Below, in pieces: positions 40,790 to 52,689 of a stretch of DNA of 64,000 nt (positions within the stretch are counted from its first letter, which is position 1; each line of letters starts with the position of its first letter). Source of the stretch: Artocarpus heterophyllus (Eukaryota > Streptophyta > Magnoliopsida > Rosales > Moraceae). Position numbers and translations under genes: made by a program. The notes below the pieces were generated by a model, which saw nothing but the letters and a program-made list of their open reading frames with translations, was not told the DNA's origin and did no database searches. The stretch is from positions 7,165,512 to 7,229,511 of the forward strand of contig CM046350.1 of assembly GCA_025403435.1 (NCBI GenBank). The letters are read 5' to 3'.

Positions 40790-41626
40790 ACGAGGACATT
40801 AAGGCTGCGAGGAATTTTCATGATCCGATTCAAGTACCAGTTGGTCCGGTAACGAGGGCTTGAGCTAAAAGATTTAAAGAAGAGTTGAATAACCTGGTCC
40901 GAAGAGTTCTACAACAAGAAGAGAGTGTGTTCACTACTGAGGGTTAACAAAGGCTGGTTTTACTCATTAAAGTAGAGCCAGAAGGGAGCCAATGTTTCCA
41001 ATCAGCCGTACACACACATTGAGTCCTTGTATGGCCAACTTGCATGCTCATTCCGTACACGTGTACATGTAGGAGGGGTGTGTCTAGCAAAGATTCAAAA
41101 TTCAAGATTTGAATTCTTTGTTCAATATTTGAATTTTTTGTAATCTTATTTTAGTGTAGGTTTCAGTTTTAGAATTTGAAATTTAGAATCTTTATTTAGA
41201 CTTTATTATAGGCGTGAATAGGAGGAAGGAATCTTGAGTTAAATAATTCTATCCTAAGCTTTATTTAGGCGTTTCTTTTATTAAGGTAGATTAGGAATTT
41301 TACAATTAAAAATAAACCCTATGTGAATTTTGGCCATATAATGCCCTTTTTTAGATTATGCAATTCAGTTTTGATGTTCATTCACATTGAAAGTTATTCT
41401 TCTTGAGTTCTTGAAGAACCTTTTCCGAACTTATCAAGGATTCTTTGTGGCGTTCAATTGACTTATCAAACGGACTTTCCATACCTGTTTGTGGCATCTT
41501 CGTCATACCAAGGTTCTTGCTTTGCTAAGCAACGGGTCACGGTTCCACTCAACTTGAGAGGTCTTGGGGTTCAAAATTCCAGATTTGGTATCGGGTTTCG
41601 TCACGTGGTTGACGTGGTTCGTATCA
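40790..41626 (+). mobile_element. 3' remnant of an LTR retrotransposon inside the FAR1 pseudogene
   Basis: The first part reads as the C-terminal tail of a gypsy-type polyprotein, with stops (VPVGPVTRA, KRFKEELNNLV, LQQEESVFTTEG, then LVLLIKVEPEGSQ). A purine-rich AGGAGGGG and a ~550-bp LTR-like segment (about 41079-41626, TGTGTCTAGC...CGTATCA) follow. The 5' part of the element is missing. Confidence 0.6.
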
Positions 41627-41852
41627 CAGAGAGTAGAGTGGTGGGAACGGAAACGGATTATGAGGGCATGCTGGGGATATTTAGATATTTTTGTCGATTT
41701 AATGTTGGCGATGATGGCAGGTTAGAAGTAGTTTTTTGGTCTGATGCGGTGTCACGCCGTTACTATGCAATATTATCTGTCCTTGCATATGACATGACAT
41801 ACAGATCAAATACTTACGACAAGCCGCTTATGATTATGGTTGGGGGAATCAT

Positions 41853-42678
41853 TAGGGCTGTACAAAAACCGCCCCGCACCCGCCAACCGCCCGCGTCCGC
41901 GCCCGCCCATCTCAAAAAAAGCCGGTTTACGTTAGCAGCCCACTGGACCCGCCCACCAATATATTTGGTGGGCAGATTTGGTTTTAAGTTTTTGAGGGCG
42001 GGTTCAACCCGCACCCGCCCGCCTATATATTTTTTTAAAAAAACTTATCATTTATTTGATTTTGTTCTTATTTTAGAGATGATTGAACAATCCAACACTT
42101 CAAGTATGGGCTCGGCTGCCCCTTGACATATTAGAAATTGAAAATTCTCTTATTATTTTGTGAAGTGATCAAAATTCAAATCAAGTAAATTAGTAGAGAA
42201 AGCCCTAAAAGAAAAAGAACACTTGACTTTGTTCATCATTTCATTTGTAGCATTCTATTATTTTCGAACCCAGTGAATAGGCTTTAATTTTTATGGACTA
42301 TTGACTTTCTTTATCACTTTATATGTAGTTGATGTTTCTTGCTGCAGTGAATGATTATGTTTCTTAATTTGTACTTTTGAATATGGTCACTGTCTTTAAG
42401 CATCAAACTTGTTGGGAATGCTTTATGTATTATCATCTTATATTTTCTACAAATTTTCTTCACTTTCTAAAAAAAATGTCCAAAAAATTACATTGGGCAA
42501 TAGCATAGGTTTAAACAGCCTCAACCCGCTCACACCGGCCCGCAACCACCCAAAACCAAACCAAAACCGCCCACCATGTGGTGGGCGGTTTGTGGGTTGA
42601 TTAATCGCCAACCCGCCATCTAAAAAAACAGCACCGCACCCGCCCAAAAACCATCAAACCGCCCGCCGTTCAACCCTA
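41853..42678. mobile_element. hAT-like element with 8-bp target duplication
   Basis: Inverted ends: TAGGGCTGTAC at the left and, reverse-complemented, TAGGGTTGAAC at the right. Flanks GGAATCAT (41845-41852) and AGAATCAT (42679-42686) form an 8-bp target duplication with one mismatch. Both subterminal regions are packed with CCCGCC/GGCGGG repeats while the middle is AT-rich. There is no transposase ORF, so it is non-autonomous. It splits the FAR1 transposase domain between VGG and NHHF. Confidence 0.88.
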
Positions 42679-44399
42679 AGAATCATCACTTCAAAACTAC
42701 TGTGTTTGCAGTCGCCCTTCCGTCGGATGAAAAAACATCGACTTTGACACGGGTATTGGAACATTTCTTGGTATGCATGAACAATAAGCATCCACGAGTC
42801 ATCCTTTCTGATGGAGACGATGCCGTGAGAAGTGCTATTTCACAGGTTTTTCCAAACTCAATTCATTGTTTTTGTGCATGGCATCTCGAGACTGACGCCG
42901 AAAACAATGTCCCCAACGGAGAATTCAAAGTTCAGTTTAGCAAATTGATCTACTACAGTGAAACTGAGTTTGAAGACTTGTGGAGAAAACTTGTACAAGA
43001 TTTCAACCTACAAGACAATGATTGGGCAAGGGCAGTGTATGCAAAGGAGCAGAGTTGGGCCGAAACCTTCTTGCGAGGTTATTTTTTTGGAGGCATGCGT
43101 ACTACTCAGTGGTGTGAGTCCATGAACTCATACATGAGGCCCTTTCTAGATAGGAAACACCTGATGCGGGACTTTGTTTGCCAAATAGATGCCGCAATAC
43201 AAAATATAAGACACATTGAGATGCATGACGATTTTACCAGCAGGCACACCTCACCGCAAATTCCAGAACCAGACCCTCTCAGCCCCTAGTACTGCCAGAT
43301 TGCTTCCACGAGGACAATCTACAACCTCATTGCAAAAGAAATATGTAAACAAAATGCCTACTCCGTTACCTCTTGCAATAACACTGATGACTGCAAGATT
43401 TTTAAATTGTCAAAGTTCGGGTTTGGAGAGGTACCCCATCAAGTTAGATACTCGGCTGTTCAAAATCACCTTTGGTGTGGCTGCTTACTTTTTGAAACTG
43501 ACGGTATCCCCTGTTGTCATATATTTGTGGTTATGAAACACTTGAGCATCCTACGCATTCCAGACCCTCCAGTTAAGCCAAGGTGGCAACAAGATGCAAA
43601 GATGGTCGTCGATCTAAATGTTCCTTTGTCAACACTAATTCCACCCAATGTTATTGAAGTTAAAACAAGATCAGAGGCTCTGTCATCAGATTACAATTTC
43701 CTCTCTAGTATGCTTCGCAAATTTGCAGACACCTTCACAGAAGCTCAACACGAAATTGGAAGATTAACGGAGAAGTTTAAGGCTGTTTTCAATGAGAGAC
43801 AAGGATCAAATAATACCACGGTGCCATGTTTTGATGAGGAAGTTGCTGCAAGACGTAATATTATGAGTGACCCCGACATTAACAAAACAAAAGGAACTGG
43901 GAAAGACAATAACCGATTGAGAAATGCAAAGTGTGCAAGACAAGCAACCGGTAATAGAAAAAGATGCCACATTTGTAATGAACTCGGACATAACAGGGAA
44001 ACATGCAAGAAAATATTCCATAAACCAGAAAGAGGAGCAGGGAACACCCGACCAAGTCAATCTGCTGACCGCATGAGAGGTTCGCAACAATCTGGTTCAA
44101 CTATCAGGTTTGCTGACACATGCACTCAATTTGCAGCCAACCACTTTAACGTTACCCTTGATGGACACAATCCCCACTTCAGTTGCCTAGGACAACTTCA
44201 CTCCGGCTAGTTGAGAATGTATAATTCTTTGTTTGCTGATGAATTCAGATTATAAATTTCTGTGATTTAGTTATCAACAAGTTACTGATATGATTGAAAG
44301 ATATGCATTTTAAAGTAGGGGAACAAAGTTGCTGTTAGGGATAAATAAGATAGATTATCACAAAGTCTAGGTATATTACGTGCATTCTTGAAAATGATA

Positions 44400-45640
44400 A
44401 ATCATTAGCCACCTACTAGCATGCATTTCCAACCATTTTTTTTTTTACAAGTAAATAATACGAGGTTTAGTAAGCACAAATAAGAAGAGCCACGCTGATC
44501 TAGAAACCATTTTATCAAATCCTCCCAAGCATAGTTTTTCAAGTCAAGAATAGTTTAGGAACAAAGACTCTCTCCACTCGAAATTCAAAAAACACTGCCT
44601 CCACTGTAAAGATATCAAGATGGTGGCTAAAGAACCGCAAGTCTATTTTTTGCTAAGAACCATATATCTTTCTTTGCTGCTTCGGTATTCTCAAGCTACC
44701 GTCCTTACCAAATCGTTTAGAATGCCATTTCTTAGCTGATGAAACTAATGTATAGATAATAGCCATGTCACAATTGTCAGATGCCCGTAAATTACTTCGG
44801 ATATTAGAATCAGCATTATTTGAACAGGGTTGCGTCAGTTTTTTCTTTTTTCCTTTTTTTTTTTTGCACATACATCAACATTTACCAATTAACTAATAGT
44901 AATTATAAGTTGTTTAATTTAAGAGATTAAATCTAATGAAATGAAAAGCTCCGGGTGCATTTATATAACAAATTGTCACAAGATTATCAGTCTTGATCTT
45001 GCTAAGTAACGTGTTCTGGACTAGTAAGATGTATTATTTAATTTAACATGCAAGCAGTGGTAAGGTGTGCAAAAGATGCCTTTTGTTAAAGTCTCTTTCA
45101 GTATTCTAAGATCTCCTGTGTGTATTCCTCGTAAACTGAACACACCAAAGACCAAAAAAAAAAAAAAAGAGGCCATCATTAGGGGAACCAAAATAAGTTT
45201 TCATCAGCATGACACTGTAATTTGGAGTACTCTGCATTTAATTCTCTTTAAAAATTAGCTTAATACTTTTCTCCTGTAATTCTCCGGTTCATTGATTAAG
45301 ATTCCAGTTAAGCAGCTGTTAAATGATATTTTTCACATGGTAAAAAGGGAGGTAAAGTTAAAAGTTTTCCTTTAAAGTTTCAAAACTTACTATATCTAGA
45401 ACAAATAATAACATAGTAACTTGACGTGGACAGTTAACGCTTACCTTTTAACCTTTGAAAGCGGAGGATTGTCGTGATATTTTTCTATGGATCAAGAAAA
45501 TTAAACCCGGCTAAACTGCCTCAGACCTTTTCAAAGTTTTGAAGGTTAAAATCTAAAGATCCAGAACTAATCGCATAAGACAATCAAAAAGTATCAAAGT
45601 TTTATGTATCTGCTTCATCATCCTGTTGAGCATAGAGCTG
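44400..45640 (-). pseudogene. Partial duplicate of the RWD gene (exons 4-7)
   Basis: The minus strand holds decayed equivalents of RWD exon 7 (MAIIYTLVSSAKKWHSKRFG, ~44795-44655), exon 6 (~45130-45077), exon 5 (~45510-45446) and the start of exon 4 (~45620), with the intervening introns also recognisable. Intron retention shows a DNA-level duplication rather than a retrocopy. Exons encoding the RWD start and the DFRP tail are absent. Confidence 0.88.
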
Positions 45641-45689
45641 GAATATACATATTTAAAGAAAGTTTCAGTCATTTGCAATATTGTAGGAA

Positions 45690-45711
45690 ATACATACATA
45701 CATACATACAC

Positions 45712-45758
<47 letters not shown>
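45690..45758. repeat. (CATA)n/(TA)n microsatellite
   Basis: About thirteen CATA units with one CACA variant, followed by nine TA units. The open frame across it on the minus strand is an artefact. Confidence 0.95.
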
Positions 45759-45868
45759 AATATTTGAGTGGCATCCTTAGTTGGTGACAGAGAAAAGTTT
45801 AAACAACCACCCTCCTCCAACCCCAACCCCAACCCCAACATGCCCTTGTGTTTGAATTTTAGTCTGAA

Positions 45869-46115
45869 GAAGCATCATTGACGGCGGACCAGGGCCAAGT
45901 CCCCTGGAAAGGGATGATAGAGAGGGTAGGAGCCTTGTCATGCCTGGACCTTGTCACACCATGAGGTGCTATTGATGAGTCGGGTTGTTAGGGGATGAGC
46001 CTAATTGAACAGTAAATTTCGTCCAAGACTAGACATTGGCAAGAGACCGATAGCAAATGAGTACCATGAGATAAAGATGAAAAAGACTTTTAAAAGAGGG
46101 TCAAAAGAGTTGAAA
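45869..46115 (+). pseudogene. Degraded 26S rRNA gene fragment
   Basis: The stretch follows the 5' part of plant 26S rRNA in order: GGCCAAGTCCCCTGG, AGAGGGTAGGAGCC, TGAGTCGGGTTGTT, AGAGACCGATAGC, AGTACC, AAAGATGAAAAAGACTTT and GTCAAAAGAGTTGAAA. It carries many substitutions, mostly C to T and G to A, as expected for an old methylated insertion. It is too short and decayed to be functional. Confidence 0.85.
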
Positions 46116-46680
46116 GGTATTCCTCATGTTTCCAAACCATGACAAAATTATCCTCAAATTTCCAAAGAAGTAAAATATGACTTTTTAACTAATCAATATT
46201 TAAACATCTTTAATCATCAATAACTAAGAAACAAAAATTGAGGGAAAAAAGTAAAACTTTCTACAGAAGAAATTTATTTTTCTTAAAAATAAATTCAAAA
46301 CTTTAATATGTTAGATTTGTCCAACTCCAAATGAGATCTTGCTTTCTTGTTGTCAACATAGGAGTAGTCAGAATTAAAAAAAAAATGAATTAGAGGAGAA
46401 AAGTATTCTATTCTAATAGGGATTATTTGTCTTTCTAGTTTTGACACAAGAAAAGAAATTTTCCACAACCCTTTCTTGTGTCAAAATAATAATCATTTTT
46501 GATCCCGTTCGTGAAAGACTTGTTGGACAAGTTATGCTTCACGTCAGATCTTGCTCTGTTTTCGTCCAAACATATTGGTTCTCTTTTTTCTTTCTGGATT
46601 TTATTTTGTTTTATAATTTTTTTTAAAGAAATATAGAGGTAAAGAACATTTTTAAAGTACTTTAAAAATAAATAACAGTA

Positions 46681-46838
46681 ATTTTTTAAAATTTGACAAA
46701 TGACCATTTATCAATGATAAACTTGAGAAATTTATCAGTTAAAGTCAGTTTATTAGTGATAAACTCATCGAGTTTATCAAGTTTAATCACTCAGTTTATT
46801 ACTGATAAACAGTCATTTGTCTAATTTTAAAAAGTTAT
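46681..46838. mobile_element. Small palindromic MITE
   Basis: The left arm TTTTTTAAAATTTGACAAATGACC and the right arm, inverted, are near complementary over about 40 bases. The interior has three nested TTTAT.A.TGATAAAC palindromes. Total ~158 bp. Confidence 0.65.
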
Positions 46839-47200
46839 GGTCATTTATTTTAAAGATGTCATAAAAAAGATCACCCAATCTAATTTCTTTTTTTTTAATT
46901 ATTAAAAATTTTGGGAATAATTTTGAAATAGTCTAAAAAACAAAGAACACTCTTTGAATTACCAATTATCAATAACAAACGGAATATTAGCATTTAGCTA
47001 AAACTTGTAATAATGATCTCTCTTGCTTATTCACACGCCAGTGTTTACTTTAAAAGCGCAAAAATAAAGAAGTGAACATTTGTGAAGGGTTAATACTATT
47101 AGTGCATCATATCACTTTGATCCTTCTAACTTTTAATTTTGACAAATTAGTTTATGAACTTTTACTTTTGAGTTATTAACACTAATGGTTTCTGAACTTA

Positions 47201-47555
47201 AGGGTCTCCCTCACTTTGCTCCATAAACTTTAAAGCCATTATTTTACTCATTTGAACTTTCAAAACTCCTCATTTTGTTCCTTGAATTTTAAAAATCATC
47301 ATTTTGCTTTTGAACTTTCAAAGCTCTTTACTTTGTCTTTTAAATTTTTAATTTTCCATTTAAATAGACAAAAGTAAGCCCCACGTGATTGACACATAGG
47401 CCCTCTATAGGAGCAAACATAAAATTTTATCACTCTTAAGTTTTGTTTCACGTTTACACTCATACATCCAAGTTCAAGGGACAAAATAAGTTTTAAAAGT
47501 CCAAGGGGTAAAGTGATTATTTTTAAAGTTCATGAGGCAAAATAAAAGAGACCCT
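47201..47555. mobile_element. Foldback-like TIR element (~355 bp)
   Basis: Ends AGGGTCTCCCTCACTTTGCT and, reverse-complemented, AGGGTCTCTTTTATTTTGCC continue inverted for over 30 bases (to AACTTTAAA). The interior has repeats of AACTTT and CATTTTG motifs. Confidence 0.7.
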
Positions 47556-48613
47556 AACACTTCGTTTGGTAGGAGAGATAAAGAATAGGGGGGATGGAGA
47601 GGGTTGATGGATGGAGAGGATTGTATTATGTTGTTTGTAGAATGTATGTAGATTTAAGAGGATAGATGATGATTATTTATGAAATTACCGTATAGTACAT
47701 TTATTATTATTTATCAATTATTTATTTACTAGGTAAAATTGTCTTATTAAAACTTAAGTGAGGGACGGTTTGGATCCTTTTATTGATGGAACGAGATCAA
47801 ATCTATGAGAAATTGTACAAAATCCGACGAAAAAGAGCTAAATTATCAACATTTTGAGACATTAGGATTCGATGAGCCAAAAAATAGTAAAATCAAAATG
47901 TCACCTACTAGAGTTTAGGAGCTAACCATACAAATTACTCTGATACTTTTTTAGGGTAATTAGTTATATCTATTTATTATTACTGTTATTATTATTGTTG
48001 TTGTTGTTGTTATTTTTATCGCTTACAAAACAACCGACAGGCATATAAAATAAAAACAGTTGATATTGTGAAATTTAATTTTGGGGGGACAAAGGCGTCC
48101 AGTTAAATTAAATCTTGCGACTTTAGAAACCCTGAGAACGCTCTACTTCCGATACGGAAAGTAATTGGCAAGTACAGGACTTCGAAAGCCCAAGAAATAA
48201 CAATCCTAATCTCCAAACTCATAAATACACGTTGGGCAAGTTTTTCTTTATTATTATTTTTACATCCGTTTGAGGGAACGTGCTGCGATTGCCGGTTAAG
48301 CTATTTGTCAGGGTGTTATACTTCAGGGGGACGCAATTGCAAATATAGAGTTTGCCGAGCCTGAGATCTGCTCGAGCGTAGAAGATTCGACGCTGTATTT
48401 ATAGATCCGTATGAATAAAGGTAAAGTTTTTTGCTTTCACATGCAAATTTTGTTTTTTTACCTCTTCTACTTTGGATGTGATCGTGAACTGGTGAAATTT
48501 TATGGTATGATTTCACATTATTTGCTTAGATTTCAAGTTTTTTTTTTTTTTTCTTCTATGTAATATAGTGTGCCGCTAGAACTTGTGTATTATCGAAATA
48601 TTGGAATTATATT

Positions 48614-49190
48614 TTGGATTCCTTCCCTATATTGGAATTTGTACAAGAGGATTATGTACCAATCGAAGATTATACGGAGGAAGGGTATACGGAGAAAGAG
48701 TACACAGAGGAAGAGTACGCGGAGAAAATTCGGGAATTCATGAACATTCTAGAGAATTCAGTGCAGAAATTCAATCAGAATAAGTTGCAAATGCAGGGAT
48801 TAAAACTCAAATTGTCTAAAGTTGATCCAAGCTTGTTATGGATGATTGATGGATAGATGGCATCAGCTCTGAAATATGGTATTAAGGAGATATCGTTTAC
48901 TGTCTCAACAAACTTGAAATATCCTAATGAAAATCACTACACTTTGTCTGAAACATGGTTTGATGGTTCCCCCAAGTTCTATCATCTCCAAAAGCTGTAG
49001 TTGGAATATATTTATTTAAGTGAAAACATTGTTCGAGCTATTAATTCATAACTGTGCAATATTATGGATCTTGGTCTTTGGAATTTTTGTGGGCTGAAAA
49101 CTCTAAAGATTACAGAACTTGATAAGCTTGAGGTACTTCTTGTTGGGACTCATGGATGTTTACGTGAAACTCAGAGTCTGGACAGGAGGA
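48614..49190 (+). pseudogene. F-box/LRR family relic (copy 4, no F-box)
   Basis: The plus-strand translation runs LDSFPILEF, EFMNILENSVQKF, SLLWMIDG-stop, ALKYGIKEISF, FYHLQKL-stop, FCGLKTLKITELDKLEVL. It is collinear with residues after the F-box of the intact copy (WDSFPI, MNVVDKTLQKF, SMIDRWV, GVKEISL, LQKLW, FCGLKTVKIS). At least three in-frame stops and no F-box. A short region of 15-nt repeats (TA[TC]ACGGAGGAA-like, encoding YTEEGYTEKEYTEEEYAEK) replaces the equivalent acidic stretch. It is more diverged than copies 1-3 and in opposite orientation. Confidence 0.75.
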
Positions 49191-51127
49191 GGAAGAGAAA
49201 GTGAGAGGGGAGAGATAGATGGATAGAAAATATGGTTCCTTTCAAAAAAAAAAAAAAAAAAAACAGAAAAGAAGAAGAAACGAGTGTTTAGTAAAATTAA
49301 TTATAATAAAAACTTTTAATTGCTACAATATAAAACTCTAATATGATACAATGATAAAAAAATGAGCTATAGTGTAGAGCTTTCACATACTCTGGTTGTT
49401 AATTCAAAAGTTTCAGTTTTAATAAAACTTCTCAAACACCCTAGAAAAAATTCGGTTGAGAGAATAGAGAGAAAATAGATGAGGTAAACAAAATATGAGA
49501 AATAAGGGAAATAAATGAGGGAGTTTCAAATTTTTGATATGCAAATAATTTTCTAAGTTTTAGGATTGTGGCTATAGAAATGAGAGTGGATAAAAAGGTG
49601 GTATATTGTGTAATTTTCTTCCTTTACATAGTATGCCACCCGCATTAAAGAGGAGTAAAATACCTATTATATTCCCTATAAGAGTTATTAAGTTTTACTC
49701 CCTCTTATCATTCCCTCCTTCTCTTCTCCATCCCGTTCCTACTACTACGTACCTGTCGCCGATCACTGCAACTTCATCACTGATGCCACTAAAGTTTAAG
49801 AGCCACTTCCTTCGACATGATCATGTCTGACCAGCTAGCACCACCGTCATATTCTGCCTTAGCCAACTTCTCTTCTTTACATGGCACCAAGAACTAGCTG
49901 CACAAAGGAGATCCGGACATCTTCCTCGTCACGGTGATAGAGTTTCGGAGATCTCACCCTCTATGGCCACTTGTAGATCTCACTGTCTAAGGTTGTCTCG
50001 TCAATCCTCCACGGCTTGATCTCTTTGTCGCGGCCGCCACGGGGAAGACAACCTGCAGATATGACATTTTCCTTTTTTTTCCATTTTTTGATATGATCTT
50101 TTTTATGATTTTTATCTGAATATTGTGTTATGGTTTTTATGAATTTTGTGTGTATTTTTGTGATTTTATGGTGATGACAACAACTGTGGTGCCGTTAGTC
50201 TCTACGGATACCGGTTATAGACCGATAACTATGATGAATGCCAGATATTAGTCTATATTTTAAGGGTATATTTGGTATTTTAAATTACTTTGTTGATGTA
50301 AAATGGCATTCTTTGCACTTTTTTTGCCACATGAATTAATCCAAACCTTAGACCATGTTTGATTATTGCTTTGGAATGCGAATGGTAATATTTTTTGGTC
50401 TATTATCTCTTTTTTTTTTTTTTTATCTTTTTCTTTCTTTTTCAAGGCTTTATTTTTTTATTTTTTACTATTTTAATGTTCAACTGCCGTCTTTATGTAC
50501 AACTTTTTCTTTCATTTTAATAGACTCGATTTGCCCATCATCGTCATGCACATTTGATGCTTTATAGTTTTTTTTTTCTTTTTTTGCTTTTTAAAAATTT
50601 CACCTTTTTTTCTCTTTTACTTTGTTTTAATTTTTTTCTTTTCGACTCCATTTGTCTACCATGATGTTTTTGTATATTTTTCCTTTTAGTTCTTCTTTTA
50701 TTTTATTTCCATTTAAATTTTATAGATCTCTCTCATACTTCAATATTAACTTTCTCATTGGAACAATGTTTTTGCTTGTGATCAATTATAGCTTACATTG
50801 CGATTAAAGAGAATCTAACATAATAAGACATACAAGGGTTTTAAAAAGATAAAGTAATAAAAAAATTAAGCAATAAAATTTAAAAAATGTGTATTTAAAA
50901 AAAAATTGTATCACCATTCTAAATAATTCTTTGTTTCTTTTGGAGAAAAAAAAGAGGATCTATTTGTTTCTTTTACTCCTTTACTCCTCGTAAAACCCTA
51001 CCTATTATACATATGTCATAAATTGTCTAAAAATATACAATTTAATAACTAAGAAATTAAAGTTGTATATTTCAAAAATATCTGGGTAGTTAAACACAAA
51101 AAGTGACTGTCATAGCCCTGAAACAAA
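49191..51127. other. Gene-free region with TE-like GC-rich patch
   Basis: 49241-49262 is a poly(A) run. 49270-49440 resembles the small GCTCTCACAT repeats of the F-box flanks. 49690-50070 is GC-rich, coding-like DNA with no domain I recognise, followed by an AT-rich end that resembles the right end of the element at 25400-26560. 50400-51000 is T-rich low-complexity DNA. Confidence 0.4.
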
Positions 51128-51300
51128 TGCACATGAGAAAATCACATGTTATGCCACATTTTAACAAATGTGATTATTCATGTCATGTTTAAGAAAGTTG
51201 TGCTACACTACCACTCATATTATATATTTAAGTCATGTCACGTTTAAACGAGTGTGACCTTTGTAAAAAGTAAGATTCAAAATATGGCATTTATGATAAC
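51128..51300. repeat. ~170-bp dispersed repeat, copy 1
   Basis: It shares with 60522-60690, in order, ACATGTTATGCCACA, TTCATGTCAT.TTTAA, ATTATATATTTAA and GTAAAAAGTAAG.TTCAAA. It is probably a MITE; no gene. Confidence 0.65.
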
Positions 51301-52689
51301 TACATAATGCACATCTTTAGTTATTTTTACAACTTTCCTTTTTTAATCTCTAGATATTTTTTTTCTTATATTGATTTTTTTTTTCATAATCTATATGTGA
51401 AATTTCAATTACAACTTAATACGTCCATTACACGTATACGCACTAGTGTATTAAAATAACACTTTTGTTCTCCCATAACCATATCTACTACACTGCATGA
51501 CCATTTTTTATTTACAAAATAACAAGAAACATGGCTTATCCAACTGTAAAAAGTCTTAAACTGCTACTTATCTGAAAAATAGTATATTGGGAGAATGAAG
51601 GAAATAGACTAAACTTATAATGGAATAAAAACTAATAGCCTAAGTTTAAAACAAAGTTAATAATTAGGCCAAAAACATAAATATATATTTATTAACGAGT
51701 TAAATTACAAAAATAACCCCAATATAATTATTAACATTTGAAATTATTATTTTCTTTTTTTTTTGTTCCTTCATTTCTCTCTCTTCCCTCACCTGTTTCT
51801 CTCACTTCCTCTCCTTTGTTTCTAGATCGTTGGAGCCATCGCGCGAGGTAGAAATTGAAGAGAAGTGAAGATTGCGAGGCCCAAATCGCGTATGCCGTCG
51901 TCGCGTGGCCGAAATCGTGCAAAGATCGTAGGAGCTGCGCACGGAGAAGTTGCTAGAGTCGCATAAGGAGGAGCACCGGTGTCGCAGAGGGAGGCATCAG
52001 AGTCGCACGAGGTCTCATGAAGGAAAGTGCCAAAGTCGTGAAGGGAGGTGTTGTCGTGGAAGGAAGTGTCAAATTCGTCACCAGAGTCATGGTGGGAGAT
52101 GTTGCAAAGTCGCTTGAGGTCGCTGGAGTTACTGCTGAGGCTAAAGATAAAAGAAAAGGAGAGAGGAGGGAGAGGAGAGAGAAAGTGGATCTAGGGTTTT
52201 TTGAAGGAGATGAAGAAGAAGGGGGTAAAATTAAAAATTTTAGTGTTTAAAAATAACATAAAATTACAAAAATGCTTTATACTTTGATATTTTTAAAAGT
52301 GTTGTTTACTTGCTACAATCATAATTAAAAATGTGTTATTTGGTGCAATTTCGTTGTTATTATTTTCAATGCTTTCAATCCTTAAAATTAAAAAAAATAT
52401 ATTTGGCATCTTCTTTAGAAAAATTAAATCTTGACCTCGAAATTTTAATAACTATATTTTGGGTCCTAAATGTTAATGAAATTATGTTTGACTCGTTAAT
52501 ATTTACAAAATAACATTTTGTCCTTACTTTAAAATTACATTTTGACCCCTAACATTTTATGACATTACAATTATTAGAAAATTACTTTATAGCCCCAATT
52601 TTTAGGATTTTTTTTTTTACAAATAGGTCCTTAGAAACTTTATCAATTCATTGTCACTTAATCCACTCAGGTTAAGTTCTCATTCATTC
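51301..52689. other. Gene-free region with a GC-rich repetitive insert
   Basis: 51740-52240 shifts from AT-rich to purine/GC-rich DNA with many GTCGC and GAAGTG units, like the core at 25850-26300. The open frame at 52017-52250 is produced by this repetition. The remainder shows nothing. Confidence 0.4.

Larger units (their letters stand above)
40219..44210 (+). pseudogene. FAR1/FHY3-related (MULE transposase-derived) pseudogene
   Basis: Pieces of one FAR1-family protein occur in order. First comes an N-terminal FAR1 DNA-binding domain (FYYYYARWKGFTIRK, then VCSRAGFRS). After a frameshift follow DHNHALASLSE and RTCSILENYAKQSGG. The MULE transposase core comes next (FWSDAVSRRYY at ~41728, then from 42679 NHHFKTTVFAVALPSDEKT, SDGDDAVRSAI, CFCAWHLE, FFGGMRTTQWCESMN). 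A SWIM zinc finger follows (CGC...GIPCCH, ~43480-43530), then a C-terminal CCHC knuckle (CHICNELGHNRETC, ~43965-44006). It is disabled by several frameshifts, an LTR-retrotransposon remnant (40790-41626) and a hAT element (41853-42678). Functional relatives are light-signalling transcription factors domesticated from MULE transposases. The CCHC tail is unusual for FAR1 proteins and closer to MULE transposases, so the ancestor may have been a transposase. Confidence 0.85.
46116..48613. other. Gene-free region with several inverted-repeat elements
   Basis: 46439-46486 is a perfect 15-bp inverted repeat (TTTTGACACAAGAAA) with an 18-nt loop. 46681-46838 and 47201-47555 are listed separately. 47560-48100 has a MITE-like start (CACTTCGTTTGGTAGGAG) but I could not find its partner end. 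48100-48613 may be the old 5' region of the F-box relic that follows. Confidence 0.5.

Noticed and set aside
45553..45774. Minus-strand ORF with a Met-Tyr-Val repeat
   Set aside because: Translation of the CATA microsatellite.
52017..52250. Val/Lys/Glu-rich 77-codon ORF
   Set aside because: Lies in a repetitive purine-rich block with no domain and no conserved structure.
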